In this document: piece after piece, positions 15,265 to 24,075 of the stretch | How the letters are laid out: each line of letters opens with the position of its first letter | Position numbering within the stretch: position 1 is the first letter of the stretch | Assembly (NCBI GenBank): GCA_944391815.1 | Contig: CALXUV010000012.1 | Location: forward strand, 1-52,797 | Direction: 5' to 3' | DNA length: 52,797 bases | Source of the DNA: an uncultured Clostridia bacterium | GTDB taxonomy: Bacteria; Bacillota; Clostridia; Oscillospirales; CAG-272 | Notes under the pieces: generated by a model | Told to the model about the DNA's origin: nothing | Database searches by the model: none | Seen by the model: the letters and a program-made list of their open reading frames with translations, nothing else | Program-made: the position numbers and the translations under genes

Positions 15265-16692
15265 TTAACCGTTAGTTTTTGCTTTTATTTTTCTGTATAC
15301 CATAAAACTCAGTAAAAAAGAAATAACGAGGGTAAGGAGCTCGGTGATCAGCTGAGTAAAAGCAATTCCGGTAAGGCCGAAAAAAATTTTTGCCAGATAA
15401 AGGAGAGGAATATTTATAACAGCCTGTCTGCAAATGCCGAGAAGAAGAGCTTCTTTTCCTTTTCCGAGAGCCTGAAAAGTGTAGCCTGTCAGAAAATTCA
15501 GAAACATAGGTGGCATGGCAAGACAGGTTATTTTAAGCAAAAGAGCACCGAGCGAAACGGTTTCCTGCTGTTTTACGAACAGACTGACCAGCGTTGTCGG
15601 TAAAGTAAAAAAAACAGCAGTGCAAATCAAAGTGAATAATAATCCGCAGACAGCGGTGTACCTGACTGATTTTTTTAGACGTTCTGAGTTTCCCGACGAG
15701 TAGCTGTATGCTGCAAGAGGCATCATTCCGTGACATAATGCGTTTCCGATATTCATCGGCAGCAGATTTATTTTCCTCACAATTCCCATGGCGGCAAGTG
15801 AAATGTCCCCGTAACTGAAAATCAGCTTGTTCATGACTATATTTGATATGCATGACAGAACCGAACCGAGTGCCGAAGAAAATCCGACGGATAAAATTCT
15901 CAGCGTGTATCTCAGAGCTCCCGGAATGAATTTGGGATTCAATGTCAGGGGAGCAGATTTTCGCAAAATCAGAAATATTGAAATGAAGTAAATAAGCGTA
16001 GCTACGTTTGAAAGAAATGTCGCAAAAGCCGTTGCGGTTACTTCCATTCCGGGCTGAAAAACTTTGAACATGAAAACCGGATCGAGAATTGTATTGAGTA
16101 CAGCACCCAGTCCCAGTCCCAGCGATGCCAATCTTGAATGACCGAAGCTCCTGAGCAGATGCGACATTGTAAGCGAAAGCGATGTCGGGATTCCTCCTGC
16201 ACACACAGCTAAGTTAAGATAAGAACGTGCATATTGAAATGTGTTTTCACCGGCACCTATTATTCCGAGAATAAATTTCATGAAAATAAGACAGATTGCA
16301 GAGTAAATAAGTGAAATGAGAGCAGCTCCGTATATACTGAAAGCACATACGTTTCTTGCGTTTTCTTGTTCTCCCTTGCCGAGCAGTCCGGAAATCAGAG
16401 TCCCTCCGCCGATTCCGAAAAGATTAGAAAGAGCAATCATAATAAAAAACAGAACATTGGCAACGGAAACTGCCGCAATTTTGTACGGGTCGTCTGTTTT
16501 TCCTATAAAATAAGTGTCAGCGAGGGTATAAATCAGAGTTAAAATCTGGCTGATAACGGTGGGAATAATAAGAGTGGCAAGAGATTTTCCGACCGACATA
16601 TCTTCAAATAATTTTTTTTCATCTTTCATCTGTGAAGCCTGCCTTTGCATATAACCGTGCTTGCTTGTTTTGTTGTTAAAAGATTCCGCCAT
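15265..16692 (-). CDS. MATE family efflux transporter (MepA/NorM-like)
   Basis: A 475-residue, twelve-helix membrane protein of the multi-antimicrobial extrusion family, exporting cationic drugs or metabolites in exchange for Na+ or H+. The N-terminal half carries LATLIIPTVISQILTLIYTL and TYFIGKTDDPYKIAAVS; the mirrored half has VGFSSALGSVLSCISNIVMNK. These resemble the MepA-type subgroup common in Clostridia. The first 30 residues are hydrophilic, rich in Lys, Gln and Met. The ATG follows AGGTGAGCTTAGG. The gene is alone on its strand, with no adjacent regulator, so its substrate cannot be predicted. Confidence 0.93.
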   Translation of the reverse strand: MAESFNNKTSKHGYMQRQASQMKDEKKLFEDMSVGKSLATLIIPTVISQILTLIYTLADTYFIGKTDDPYKIAAVSVANVLFFIMIALSNLFGIGGGTLISGLLGKGEQENARNVCAFSIYGAALISLIYSAICLIFMKFILGIIGAGENTFQYARSYLNLAVCAGGIPTSLSLTMSHLLRSFGHSRLASLGLGLGAVLNTILDPVFMFKVFQPGMEVTATAFATFLSNVATLIYFISIFLILRKSAPLTLNPKFIPGALRYTLRILSVGFSSALGSVLSCISNIVMNKLIFSYGDISLAAMGIVRKINLLPMNIGNALCHGMMPLAAYSYSSGNSERLKKSVRYTAVCGLLFTLICTAVFFTLPTTLVSLFVKQQETVSLGALLLKITCLAMPPMFLNFLTGYTFQALGKGKEALLLGICRQAVINIPLLYLAKIFFGLTGIAFTQLITELLTLVISFLLSFMVYRKIKAKTNG

Positions 16693-17118
16693 CCTAAGCT
16701 CACCTGAGTATTTTCTTTTTACTTGCGGTTAGAAAATAAAATCGTTACTCAGTTATTATTTGCAGAATTTTTCAAAATAACCTTTTTAAAAAGCTTGTTG
16801 CCCGTGAAATCAAATTCCGGACTGAAGTCCTTACAGAATACAGATGAAGAGAAAAATATTCATATTGAGTAAAAAAATCCAGATATCGGTTTTAGCATTT
16901 GTAATACGAGTTAAGAATTATTCATATATGCTTGAAACACTTTCGGAAAGCAAAGCAGAATGAAAGTAAAATGATTCTTTCGACAAGGATAAATTTTCAG
17001 CTCAAAATGCTTAAGATAAAATTATCCTAAAACAAAAATTAAAAATCAAAAAGCTGAATAAACACTGAAAATCGGGACGATAATATAGACACCGAAAGAA
17101 ACAAATCAGGAGGAAATT
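16693..17118. other. AT-rich divergent gap between the MATE and M23 genes
   Basis: About 426 bases, very AT-rich. No gene is seen. A weak forespore-type pairing (GAATA at 17056-17060 and GGGACGATAATA from 17074) precedes the M23 gene but is too poor to call as a promoter. No riboswitch was recognised upstream of the MATE gene. Confidence 0.4.
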
Positions 17119-17865
17119 ATGAATATCAATATTAAAGAAAAACTCGCCGGAAAGGGAGCATACATTGCACTTGCGCTTTTACTGGCGGCAATACTTGTAT
17201 TCACTGTTATCGCAATAGTCGCGACAGTGAACAAAAGAAACGATGATGTGCCCGGCATAGACGAGCTTCCGGGAGAAGATCAGAACCAGAATGAAAATAA
17301 TGGCGGTGATGAAAATCAGGAACCGGCTGACGGCGATAATGATCAGTCAAACGACGGAGATCAGTCAACCGGCGGAGATGTTACAGATCCTGGTGACAAC
17401 AATCAGCCTGAAGTTCCGGTTTACGTTGTACCCTGCGAAGGTTATGTAAACAAAGATTACAGCGAAGATACACTCGTTTTTTCCCAGACGATGAACGACC
17501 ACCGCATTCACCTTGGAATAGATATTTCAGGCAAAGTCGGAGATAAGGTTATGGCGTTTTCCAAGGGAGTTGTCGAAAAGATTTACAGCGATGCATTTAT
17601 GGGCAAAACGATAGTAATAAACCACGGTAACGGACTTAAATCCTACTATATGAATCTTGCTGACACCATTCCCGAAGGAATAAAAGAGGGTGTAACCGTT
17701 GATGCCGGAACTGTAATCGGTGCAATCGGAGAAACCGCTATCTCTGAATCGGCTGACAGTCCTCATCTTCACTTTGAGGTCAGAGTTAACGACAAAAAGA
17801 CAGATCCGAAAAATTATGTGACTTTGCCGTCTTCATCCGAAACAGACACAGAATTTGAGGGTTAA
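17119..17865 (+). CDS. Membrane-anchored M23 peptidase, SpoIIQ-like
   Basis: A 248-residue bitopic membrane protein with an extracytoplasmic LytM/M23 metallopeptidase domain. One membrane helix spans about residues 14-36. It is followed by an acidic, Asn/Gln/Gly/Asp-rich linker (about 40-98) and the peptidase domain (about 100-235). Zinc-site residues are intact: His131 and Asp135 in HLGID, His169, and His216/His218 in HLHFE. The architecture and length match SpoIIQ, the forespore protein that pairs with SpoIIIAH. Clostridial SpoIIQ keeps the catalytic residues, as here, while Bacillus SpoIIQ has lost one. A general cell-wall hydrolase is the alternative. The ATG follows AGGAGG, and a strong terminator follows the gene. 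Confidence 0.8.
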   Translation: MNINIKEKLAGKGAYIALALLLAAILVFTVIAIVATVNKRNDDVPGIDELPGEDQNQNENNGGDENQEPADGDNDQSNDGDQSTGGDVTDPGDNNQPEVPVYVVPCEGYVNKDYSEDTLVFSQTMNDHRIHLGIDISGKVGDKVMAFSKGVVEKIYSDAFMGKTIVINHGNGLKSYYMNLADTIPEGIKEGVTVDAGTVIGAIGETAISESADSPHLHFEVRVNDKKTDPKNYVTLPSSSETDTEFEG

Positions 17866-18004
17866 GGTTTAATTTTCAAACAATTGGCAGATAAATCTGA
17901 AATTATGATATTTTTCGCAAATTCATAAGAATTTTTCGCAAATTATTAAGACATAAATAATACTCATTTAAATAGTTTGATTGAATAAAAAATTATGAGC
18001 CCAA

Positions 18005-18036
18005 AAAAGCAGAGACTGCCCGCAGTCTCTGCTTTT
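18005..18036 (+). terminator. Terminator after the M23 gene
   Basis: AAAAGCAGAGACTGC and its exact complement flank a 2-base centre, so a few inner pairs must open for the loop. The 3' arm runs into a T-rich tract. It lies 140 bases past the M23 stop codon. Confidence 0.88.
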
Positions 18037-18378
18037 AATTTTTTCACAAAAATCAATAACGGAAATTTAAGTTTGAAATTTTGCGACAAATTCAGAAAAT
18101 ATGCTTATTATTGTTATTTTTGGTAGACTGTTATCTGTATAATTGCTGTTATTTGCAATTTCATTTTGCAAACTGATCTTGCCGGATTTGCGTTTTGTTT
18201 TGAATACAAAATCACAATTATTTTAGTGGGGCAGATTTTTTTCACAAGAATAACAACATTGACAATTAGAAAAAAGTAATGAAAGAATCACAATCAGCAG
18301 ATTTTGTTTTCAGCTCAAATTAAAATGCTGTTCTTTTAAAACTTTAAAAAGTTTTTCAGCAAATTTATAAAAAGTCCA

Positions 18379-18407
18379 TTGAATTAAAGTGTTTGTTATG
18401 GTAGAAT
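18379..18407 (+). promoter_or_regulatory. Promoter of the cytidylate-kinase-like gene
   Basis: TTGAAT (18379-18384) and TAGAAT (18402-18407) are separated by 17 bases. The start site would fall about 20 bases before the GGAGGTG ribosome binding site. Confidence 0.7.
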
Positions 18408-18435
18408 AATGCTGAAAAAAAGCGGAGGTGAAGAT

Positions 18436-19065
18436 ATGGATAATTTTGTGATAACAATAGGACGCTATTGTGGCAGCGGAGGTTCACTGGTTGCCGCAGA
18501 GCTCGGAAAAAAACTTGGCATTGAGGTATACGACCGTAAAATTCTGTCTCTCGCTTCCAGTAACAGCGGAATAAATGAACAGGCATTTGAGCTCGCTGAC
18601 GAAGACCTTAAAAATTCACTGCTTTTCCGTGTTTCGAGAAGCGCATTTGACGGAGAACCCATAATGCCGGAAGGTGCAAGCAATACAGCAAATAAAAATT
18701 TGTATAACTATCAGGCAAAGGTGATAAAGGGGCTGGCGGACGCAACATCCTGTATAATTATAGGAAGATGTGCAGACTATGTTTTAAGAGACAGATACAA
18801 CGTTCTGCGGGTTTTTATTGCCGCCGGAAAAGAGAGCTGCATTGAAAACGAAAGCAGACGCAGTCATCTTACTCTTTCCGAAGCAAGACGAAAAGTGGAA
18901 GAGGTAGACCGCCGCAGGGGTGATTATTACAGGTTTTATACAGGTCAGATCTGGGGAGATCCGAGACAGTTCGATCTTTGCCTGAACACCGATGTTTTTA
19001 CACACGATCAGTGTATCGACCTGATTATGAAGTCGCTCGAGATCAAAATGTCTGAACACAAATAA
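18436..19065 (+). CDS. Cytidylate-kinase-like family protein
   Basis: A 209-residue P-loop protein of the cytidylate kinase-like family common in Clostridia and distinct from genuine Cmk. The N-terminus ITIGRYCGSGGSLVAAELG is a P-loop variant, followed by YDRKIL. An IIIGRCADYVL core and an Arg-rich lid segment (VDRRRGDYYRFYTG) come later, with NTD in the final third. The start at 18436 follows GGAGGTGAAGAT; the frame is open a little further upstream. The real substrate is unknown, and nucleotide phosphorylation is inferred from the fold. It is a single gene with its own promoter. Convergent pheA ends 120 bases downstream. Confidence 0.85.
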   Translation: MDNFVITIGRYCGSGGSLVAAELGKKLGIEVYDRKILSLASSNSGINEQAFELADEDLKNSLLFRVSRSAFDGEPIMPEGASNTANKNLYNYQAKVIKGLADATSCIIIGRCADYVLRDRYNVLRVFIAAGKESCIENESRRSHLTLSEARRKVEEVDRRRGDYYRFYTGQIWGDPRQFDLCLNTDVFTHDQCIDLIMKSLEIKMSEHK

Positions 19066-19186
19066 TTGCTGTACTTGATATAACGTGGGATAAAACTTGT
19101 TGTTTTTGTAGGCTGATAGATGCTTTATTTAACCTGAATTGTGTTTTGAATTCATTTATACGGGCAAACATTTTTATCTGTACATA

Positions 19187-20329
19187 TCAGCTTAATTCTC
19201 TGTAACTACCAAGGAAAACAAAGTTTTCGCAGTCTCTGCTGAGAGCGTCGAGCATCTTCAGTATTTTTTCATCATAAGGTGACGCTTCAAAATCGAAATA
19301 AAACTGAGCTTCAAAGTCGCTCCCTTCGATGGGGCGGCTTTCTATTTTTGTAAGGTTCAGACCGATTGCGGCAAATTTTGCCAGAGTGTTGTACAGAGCT
19401 CCGGGGGTATGCGGAAGAGAAAGCATAATGCTGATTTTGTCAGCCCCGGGGAAAATGTAGTCCTCAGAAGAAATACAGATGAAACGCGTCTGATTGTTTC
19501 CGGAATTCTGAATTTCGTCTGATATGATGTCAAGCCCGTAAAGCTCGGCGCATGAAGACGAGGCAATTGCTGCCAGTGAATTGTCTGCACTGTTTTTTAC
19601 TGTTTCGGCGGCAAGGGCTGTATTGGTGAACGGCACCGCCTTTATTTTCGGGTTTGCGGCAAAAAAGTTACTGCACTGACCGAGAGCCTGAGGGTGGGAA
19701 TAAACTTCCTTTATATCGGAAAGTAAAGTGCCTTTTTTTGCAAGCAGCTTGTGTGTGATTTTAAGCCGCTGAGAACGAACAATGCTGAACCGGTATTTTT
19801 TCATCAGATCGTATACATCTATTACCGTGCCGTAGGTACTGTTTTCAATAGGCAAAACTCCGAAATCGCATTTTTTGTCTCTTACGGCTTTGAAAACGTC
19901 TTCAAATGACTTGTAGTATATGATTTTTTCCATTCCGAAAAGTCTGTCAGCAGCGATCTGAGAGTAAGCTCCCTCGGTTCCCTGACAGGCGACAACAGCT
20001 CTTTTCGGGAAGATTTTCGGAGTCGAATCAATAGCTGATTTGATTTTTTTCTCAATGTTATCGGTGTCATTCAAAACTGTCCGCTGATAGCTTTTGCTCA
20101 GGTCCATAAGAACGGTAAAAAAAGTTTTTACATAATTTTCGAAAATCTCCGGGGAAGCGGCGGTCATATCTCCGAGTATTTCACGTTCACGCGCATTGTT
20201 GAATATGGGAAGAACTTTTTCCGCCTTGTTTTTGGCGACTTCTTCACTTATTTCCATTCTCTTTACAAAAAGTCTCAGCATTTCGGCGTTGATCTTGTCA
20301 ATTTCTTGTCTGCATTCTTTTAAATCCAT
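19187..20329 (-). CDS. pheA: Bifunctional chorismate mutase/prephenate dehydratase
   Basis: Two steps of phenylalanine synthesis in one protein: chorismate to prephenate to phenylpyruvate. The 380 residues divide into an AroQ-type chorismate mutase (about 1-85, starting LKECRQEIDKINAEMLRLF), prephenate dehydratase (about 107-285) and a C-terminal ACT domain (about 300-375). The dehydratase shows ACQGTEGAYSQIA, VLPIENSTYGTV and the catalytic NQTRFICI. In the ACT domain, LPHTPGALYNTL and the ESRP motif predict feedback inhibition by phenylalanine. The ATG follows GAGGTAAT. A consensus promoter lies 150 bases upstream, and the leader shows no T-box or obvious attenuator. Confidence 0.96.
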   Translation of the reverse strand: MDLKECRQEIDKINAEMLRLFVKRMEISEEVAKNKAEKVLPIFNNAREREILGDMTAASPEIFENYVKTFFTVLMDLSKSYQRTVLNDTDNIEKKIKSAIDSTPKIFPKRAVVACQGTEGAYSQIAADRLFGMEKIIYYKSFEDVFKAVRDKKCDFGVLPIENSTYGTVIDVYDLMKKYRFSIVRSQRLKITHKLLAKKGTLLSDIKEVYSHPQALGQCSNFFAANPKIKAVPFTNTALAAETVKNSADNSLAAIASSSCAELYGLDIISDEIQNSGNNQTRFICISSEDYIFPGADKISIMLSLPHTPGALYNTLAKFAAIGLNLTKIESRPIEGSDFEAQFYFDFEASPYDEKILKMLDALSRDCENFVFLGSYRELS

Positions 20330-20479
20330 GATATTACCTCAGAATCCTTATGAAACAGTGTAGCTTTTCTGAAAATCAGTCTTAAATCAGGTACGTCTGT
20401 TCAATGTAAGGGAGTAGCTTTTTAAGTGTTTGTTGCCGTAACTGTTTTCGCACAATTAATATAATACTTTTCAGCGTAT

Positions 20480-20508
20480 ATTATATCACGAACGCCTTGA
20501 ATTGTAAA
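20480..20508 (-). promoter_or_regulatory. Promoter of pheA
   Basis: On the minus strand, TTTACA (20503-20508) and the perfect TATAAT (20480-20485) are 17 bases apart, about 150 bases upstream of pheA. Confidence 0.78.
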
Positions 20509-20691
20509 GAGTTTTTTGTCAACCGAAAAATCAAAGCTCTTTTCGGTCAAGTCCGGAATTAATTTGAGATTTGCAACTAACACATAGTCTTTATTTGCTT
20601 TTTTTATTTGAAAAATAGTGTTATTTTGGCTTTTCGCACATTGTATCTTTTTCTTATTGCCTGTGCGGTGAATTAAATTTTTGCCGCACAG

Positions 20692-20720
20692 TTGACAAAC
20701 CGCTTTTTTTATGTTATATT
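20692..20720 (+). promoter_or_regulatory. Promoter of the small membrane protein-ruvCAB transcript
   Basis: A perfect TTGACA (20692-20697) and TATATT (20715-20720) lie 17 bases apart, about 60 bases before the first start codon. Confidence 0.78.
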
Positions 20721-20783
20721 ATATAAGTATATTAATGTTTACATATAGCTAACCAATGCAGCAAACCAAAATGAGGTGGGAAG

Positions 20784-20948
20784 ATGAAATCGACTAAGAC
20801 AATGTTGTCCGCAATCATGCTGATGTTAGTGGCTGTTTTTTCCGCTTTCATAGATATGGGCAGAAATACATGGCTGAGTGGCGCTTCTCTGATTATTGCA
20901 TTGCTGGCAATTATCATTTTTGTTGTGGGGCTTTTTACAAATAAATAA
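20784..20948 (+). CDS. Small two-helix membrane protein, 54 residues, function unknown
   Basis: A 54-residue protein starting MKSTKTMLSAIML, with two hydrophobic stretches (about 7-23 and 33-50) joined by a short IDMGRNTW loop and ending FTNK. The ATG follows GAGGTGGGAAG at good spacing, with a consensus promoter 65 bases upstream. That supports it as a real gene rather than a chance frame. It lies 100 bases before ruvC on the same strand with no terminator between, so it is probably the first gene of the ruvCAB transcript. I do not recognise a family. It resembles the many short inner-membrane proteins of unknown role. Confidence 0.72.
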   Translation: MKSTKTMLSAIMLMLVAVFSAFIDMGRNTWLSGASLIIALLAIIIFVVGLFTNK

Positions 20949-21050
20949 CCTGCAGTACCTTTCAGGTAAGGCAGACTTAATGCTGTTAAAGCATAAATTT
21001 CATCGTAATCGGGACAGTGTGAATTCCCGAAGGCGGGAGGGCAAAAAAGA

Positions 21051-21551
21051 ATGATAATTCTCGGAATAGATCCCGGATATGCGATAGTCGGATACGGCGT
21101 GGTAGAGCTGGTCAGGACGAGATACAGAGTGCTTGACTGCGGTGTCATAACAACGCCGGCGAAAATACCGATAGAGAACAGATTGCTTTCTATCCACAAA
21201 GAGATGACAAACCTTATCGAAAGATTCAATCCCGACTGTATGTCAATTGAGGAGTTGTTTTTCAATTCAAACCATACGACCGCAATTCCGTGTGCGGAAG
21301 CAAGAGGTGTAATCCTGCTTGCGGCAAAACAGAAAGGACTTGACATTTTTGAGTATACGCCGCTTCAGGTAAAGCAGTCGGTAGTCGGTTACGGCAGGGC
21401 GGAAAAGAGACAGGTGATTGCGATGGTTACAACTATTCTCGGCCTCTCAAAGCCTCCGAAACCTGACGACGCAGCTGACGCACTTGCGATAGCGGTTTGC
21501 CACGGAAACTCAGCCGGTTCTGCGCTCTCGGGATATTTCAATCTGAGATAA
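21051..21551 (+). CDS. ruvC: RuvC, Holliday junction endonuclease
   Basis: Resolves Holliday junctions by paired nicking, working with RuvAB branch migration. The 166 residues start MIILGIDPGYAIVGYGVVE. The acidic catalytic residues are visible: Asp7, Glu67 in MSIEELFF, and Asp140 and Asp143 in KPDDAADALAIAVCH. The ATG follows GGGAGGGC. ruvA and ruvB follow on the same strand, giving the complete resolvasome. A 20-bp-period repeat array lies between ruvC and ruvA. Confidence 0.97.
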   Translation: MIILGIDPGYAIVGYGVVELVRTRYRVLDCGVITTPAKIPIENRLLSIHKEMTNLIERFNPDCMSIEELFFNSNHTTAIPCAEARGVILLAAKQKGLDIFEYTPLQVKQSVVGYGRAEKRQVIAMVTTILGLSKPPKPDDAADALAIAVCHGNSAGSALSGYFNLR

Positions 21552-21559
21552 TGTTTAAG

Positions 21560-21800
21560 GCACTGAAACTGTGTTGGAAATCCTGAGAAGGTGTGAAAAA
21601 ACGGAGACAGTGTTAAAAAACTGAGACAGCGATGGAAAGCCTGTGACAGTGTTTGAAACCTGAAACAGCGTTGAAAAACTGATACAGTGATGGAAAAAGC
21701 GAGACAGTGTTAAAAAACTGAGACAGCGATGGAAAGCATGTGACAGTGTTGGGAATCCTGAAATAGTCTTGAAAAACCTGACACAGTGTTGAAAAATAAG
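21560..21800. repeat. Short-period tandem repeat array between ruvC and ruvA (about 20 bp unit)
   Basis: About 12 degenerate copies of a 17-21 base unit, roughly CTGAGACAGTGTTGAAAAA, fill the gap after ruvC. A higher-order duplication is visible: GAGACAGTGTTAAAAAACTG then AGACAGCGATGGAAAGC occurs near 21613 and again near 21703. It is non-coding. If ruvCAB is one transcript the array is in the mRNA. The remaining bases to ruvA (21801-22011) show nothing further. Confidence 0.92.
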
Positions 21801-22011
21801 CTGTTAAAGGCAGTTAATCCTGTTAAAAAACTGTCAGAATCGTAGCTGAAAGGTGTTTTTGCAAAGTAATATTTCCGGCATGAAAATCGTGCGGTTAAAC
21901 GTCAAGGAACTCAGAAACCGTACGGTTTTGATACTTCACAGGCGGTCGGAGTATACAAGTGTCTTTTATCGAATAAATGAGTTTCGAACTTTACACATTT
22001 TGGAGGGAACA

Positions 22012-22626
22012 ATGTTTTACCATCTTGACGGAATTGTCGACACGGTAGAAAACGGAACGGCAGTAATTGACGTCGGCGGTGTCGGGTACATGTGCAACGT
22101 AAGCTTGCGCACGGAAGCAAAACTTCAGCTGCTGACAGGAAAAAAGCAGAAGATTTATACCCACCTTTCCGTTCGCGAGGATGCCATGGAGCTGTTCGGA
22201 TTTGCGGATAAAAGCGAGATGTCGATGTTCAAACTGCTTATCTCAGTTTCGGGCGTAGGAGCAAGAACGGCACTTGCGGTACTCGGAGCGGTTTCGCCGG
22301 AAAAACTGGCGCTTGCAATATCCATCGGTGACGTAAAAGCGATAAAAGCTCCGGGTGTCGGGCAGAAAACAGCGGCAAGAATTGTTCTTGAACTTAAAGA
22401 CAAACTCGCAAAAGAAAGTCCGGTTTCGTCGATGGGCGCTGATGACGGCGGAGAACCGCTGATTATTCCGGCGGATAAAAGCAATAAATTTTCCGAGGCG
22501 GTTTCCGCTCTTACTGCACTCGGATTCACACGGGCGGAAACTGAAAGTATGCTGAGAAAAACGGATATAGTAAACCTGAGTCTTGAAGATATAATCCGCT
22601 CGGCGCTCAGAGGCGCAGGAAAATGA
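22012..22626 (+). CDS. ruvA: RuvA, Holliday junction branch-migration subunit
   Basis: Binds four-way junctions and loads the RuvB motor. The protein starts MFYHLDGIVDTVENGTAVIDVGGVGY and has 204 residues. It comprises the OB-fold domain I (1-63), a helix-hairpin-helix domain (about 70-140) with ISVSGVGARTALAVLGAV and IKAPGVGQKTAARIVLELKDKL, and the flexible linker plus the RuvB-binding domain III (ALTALGFTRAE onward). The frame is open 53 codons further upstream. The chosen ATG is directly behind TGGAGGGAAC and matches the family N-terminus. ruvB follows after a 257-base gap containing degenerate repeats. Confidence 0.97.
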   Translation: MFYHLDGIVDTVENGTAVIDVGGVGYMCNVSLRTEAKLQLLTGKKQKIYTHLSVREDAMELFGFADKSEMSMFKLLISVSGVGARTALAVLGAVSPEKLALAISIGDVKAIKAPGVGQKTAARIVLELKDKLAKESPVSSMGADDGGEPLIIPADKSNKFSEAVSALTALGFTRAETESMLRKTDIVNLSLEDIIRSALRGAGK

Positions 22627-22633
22627 TTTGTTG

Positions 22634-22840
22634 CAGAAAATAAATGTGCCCGGCAAAAGCCGTAAAAAAGAAAAGCAATAATGCAGTCGGTAAAACCGGC
22701 AAAGCAGAAAATTAAGTGCCGATAAATAAAGCATAACGTAAAAGTAAATGCATTCGGCGAGAGCCGTAGAAATATAACCAAAAATGCAGTCAGGAAACCG
22801 GGAAAATAAATGTGCCCGGTCAGAGCCGTAAAGAAGAAAT
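22634..22840. repeat. Degenerate repeats between ruvA and ruvB (about 104 bp period)
   Basis: The motif TAAATGTGCCCGG...GCCGTAAA occurs at 22641 and 22807, with a diverged copy (TAAATGCATTCGG) at 22745. A second motif, ATGCAGTC...AAACCGG, occurs at 22681 and 22784. Two diverged units of about 104 bases plus part of a third explain this. No coding potential is seen. Confidence 0.75.
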
Positions 22841-22883
22841 ACCGGTATTTTGTCGCCGGCAGGCAGATAATAAGGATAGAGGA

Positions 22884-23978
22884 ATGGATAACGGAAGATA
22901 CAGTGCTTTTGAGGACAGCGATTTTGAAAGCAGAATAGTAAGTTCAGGATATTCCGAGAGCGAGGATTCCGAAACAGAGCTTACACTGCGTCCCAAAACG
23001 ATGGATGAATACATCGGACAGGACAAGGTAAAGGAAAACCTGAAAGTTTATATAGACGCGGCAAAACAGCGCGGCGAGGTGCTTGACCATGTACTGCTGT
23101 ACGGTCCGCCCGGACTCGGAAAGACGACGCTTGCGGCAATAATTGCTGCGGAAATGGGAGTAAACATCAGGGTGACAAGCGGTCCTGCAATAGAAAAACA
23201 GGGAGATCTTGCGGCAATACTCAGCGGTCTCGGAGAAAACGACATACTTTTCATCGATGAGATACACAGGCTGAACAGATCGGTAGAGGAGATACTCTAT
23301 CCCGCAATGGAGGACTATGCGCTTGACATTATACTCGGAAAAGGACCGAGTGCACGCAGTCTGCGCCTTCAGCTCGGACATTTTACCCTTATAGGCGCAA
23401 CTACAAGAGCCGGACAGCTTTCAACGCCTCTGCGTGACAGATTCGGAGTCGTGCTGAAACTTGAACTTTACACCCCGCAGCAGCTGAAAGAGATAGTTAT
23501 GCGTTCGGCAAAACTGCTTTCTACCGAAATAACAGAAGAAGGAGCTATGGAGCTGGCTTCAAGGTCAAGAGGCACTCCCCGTATAGCAAACAGACTCCTT
23601 AAACGGGTAAGAGACTTTGCGCAGGTAAAGGGCAGCGGTACAATTGACCGAGAGATAGCGGACTACGCTCTCGGAAAACTTGAAATAGACAGACTCGGTC
23701 TTGACAATATAGACAGGCGAATGCTTAAAACGATAGCCGACAGTTACGACGGCGGACCGGTAGGACTTGAAACACTTGCGGCAACCGTCGGAGAGGAGGC
23801 TGTAACCATCGAGGACGTGTATGAACCGTACCTTATGCAGATAGGTTTTCTCAGCCGTACGCCGAGAGGACGCTGCATAACAAGGACAGCGTGCGAGCAC
23901 CTCGGAATAGATTTTCCGTCAAAGCAGGATAAAAAGAACAGAAGCGGACAGCAGACTTTTCAGTTTGATGACAACTGA
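22884..23978 (+). CDS. ruvB: RuvB, Holliday junction branch-migration ATPase
   Basis: AAA+ motor that drives branch migration with RuvA. Motifs: Walker [10 protein letters not shown] at residues 74-82, Walker [11 protein letters not shown] at 121-130, the sensor [20 protein letters not shown], and the C-terminal winged helix with [16 protein letters not shown]. The 364 residues exceed the usual 330-340 because of an acidic, Ser/Glu-rich N-terminal extension of about 28 residues. The chosen ATG follows AGGATAGAGGA. The frame extends further upstream, but only into repeat DNA. Confidence 0.96.
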   Translation: MDNGRYSAFEDSDFESRIVSSGYSESEDSETELTLRPKTMDEYIGQDKVKENLKVYIDAAKQRGEVLDHVLLYGPPGLGKTTLAAIIAAEMGVNIRVTSGPAIEKQGDLAAILSGLGENDILFIDEIHRLNRSVEEILYPAMEDYALDIILGKGPSARSLRLQLGHFTLIGATTRAGQLSTPLRDRFGVVLKLELYTPQQLKEIVMRSAKLLSTEITEEGAMELASRSRGTPRIANRLLKRVRDFAQVKGSGTIDREIADYALGKLEIDRLGLDNIDRRMLKTIADSYDGGPVGLETLAATVGEEAVTIEDVYEPYLMQIGFLSRTPRGRCITRTACEHLGIDFPSKQDKKNRSGQQTFQFDDN

Positions 23979-24075
23979 AATAAGTAAAAAGTCAATGCAG
24001 GCAGGGTTACAGTAACCGCAGTAAAAAGTAAACTGAAATGAAAATAAATTGATATCAGATAACGGGTAAAACAAA

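Larger units (their letters stand above)
17866..18435. other. AT-rich gap after the M23 gene
   Basis: About 570 bases hold the terminator at 18005-18036 and the promoter at 18379-18407. The remainder is highly AT-rich with no frame that has a ribosome binding site. No repeat or structured RNA was recognised. Confidence 0.5.
20330..20783. other. Divergent regulatory gap between pheA and the small membrane protein gene
   Basis: About 450 bases containing the two divergent promoters listed separately (20480-20508 minus, 20692-20720 plus). The middle is AT-rich, with no frame or fold recognised. No LexA-type box was spotted upstream of the ruv genes. Confidence 0.5.

Noticed and set aside
20330-20480. 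T-box or attenuator in the pheA leader
   Set aside because: No T-box AGGGTGG-type sequence or leader terminator is visible.
22155-22781. Antisense frame of 208 codons across ruvA and its downstream gap
   Set aside because: It overlaps ruvA on the opposite strand and has no ribosome binding site or recognisable domain.
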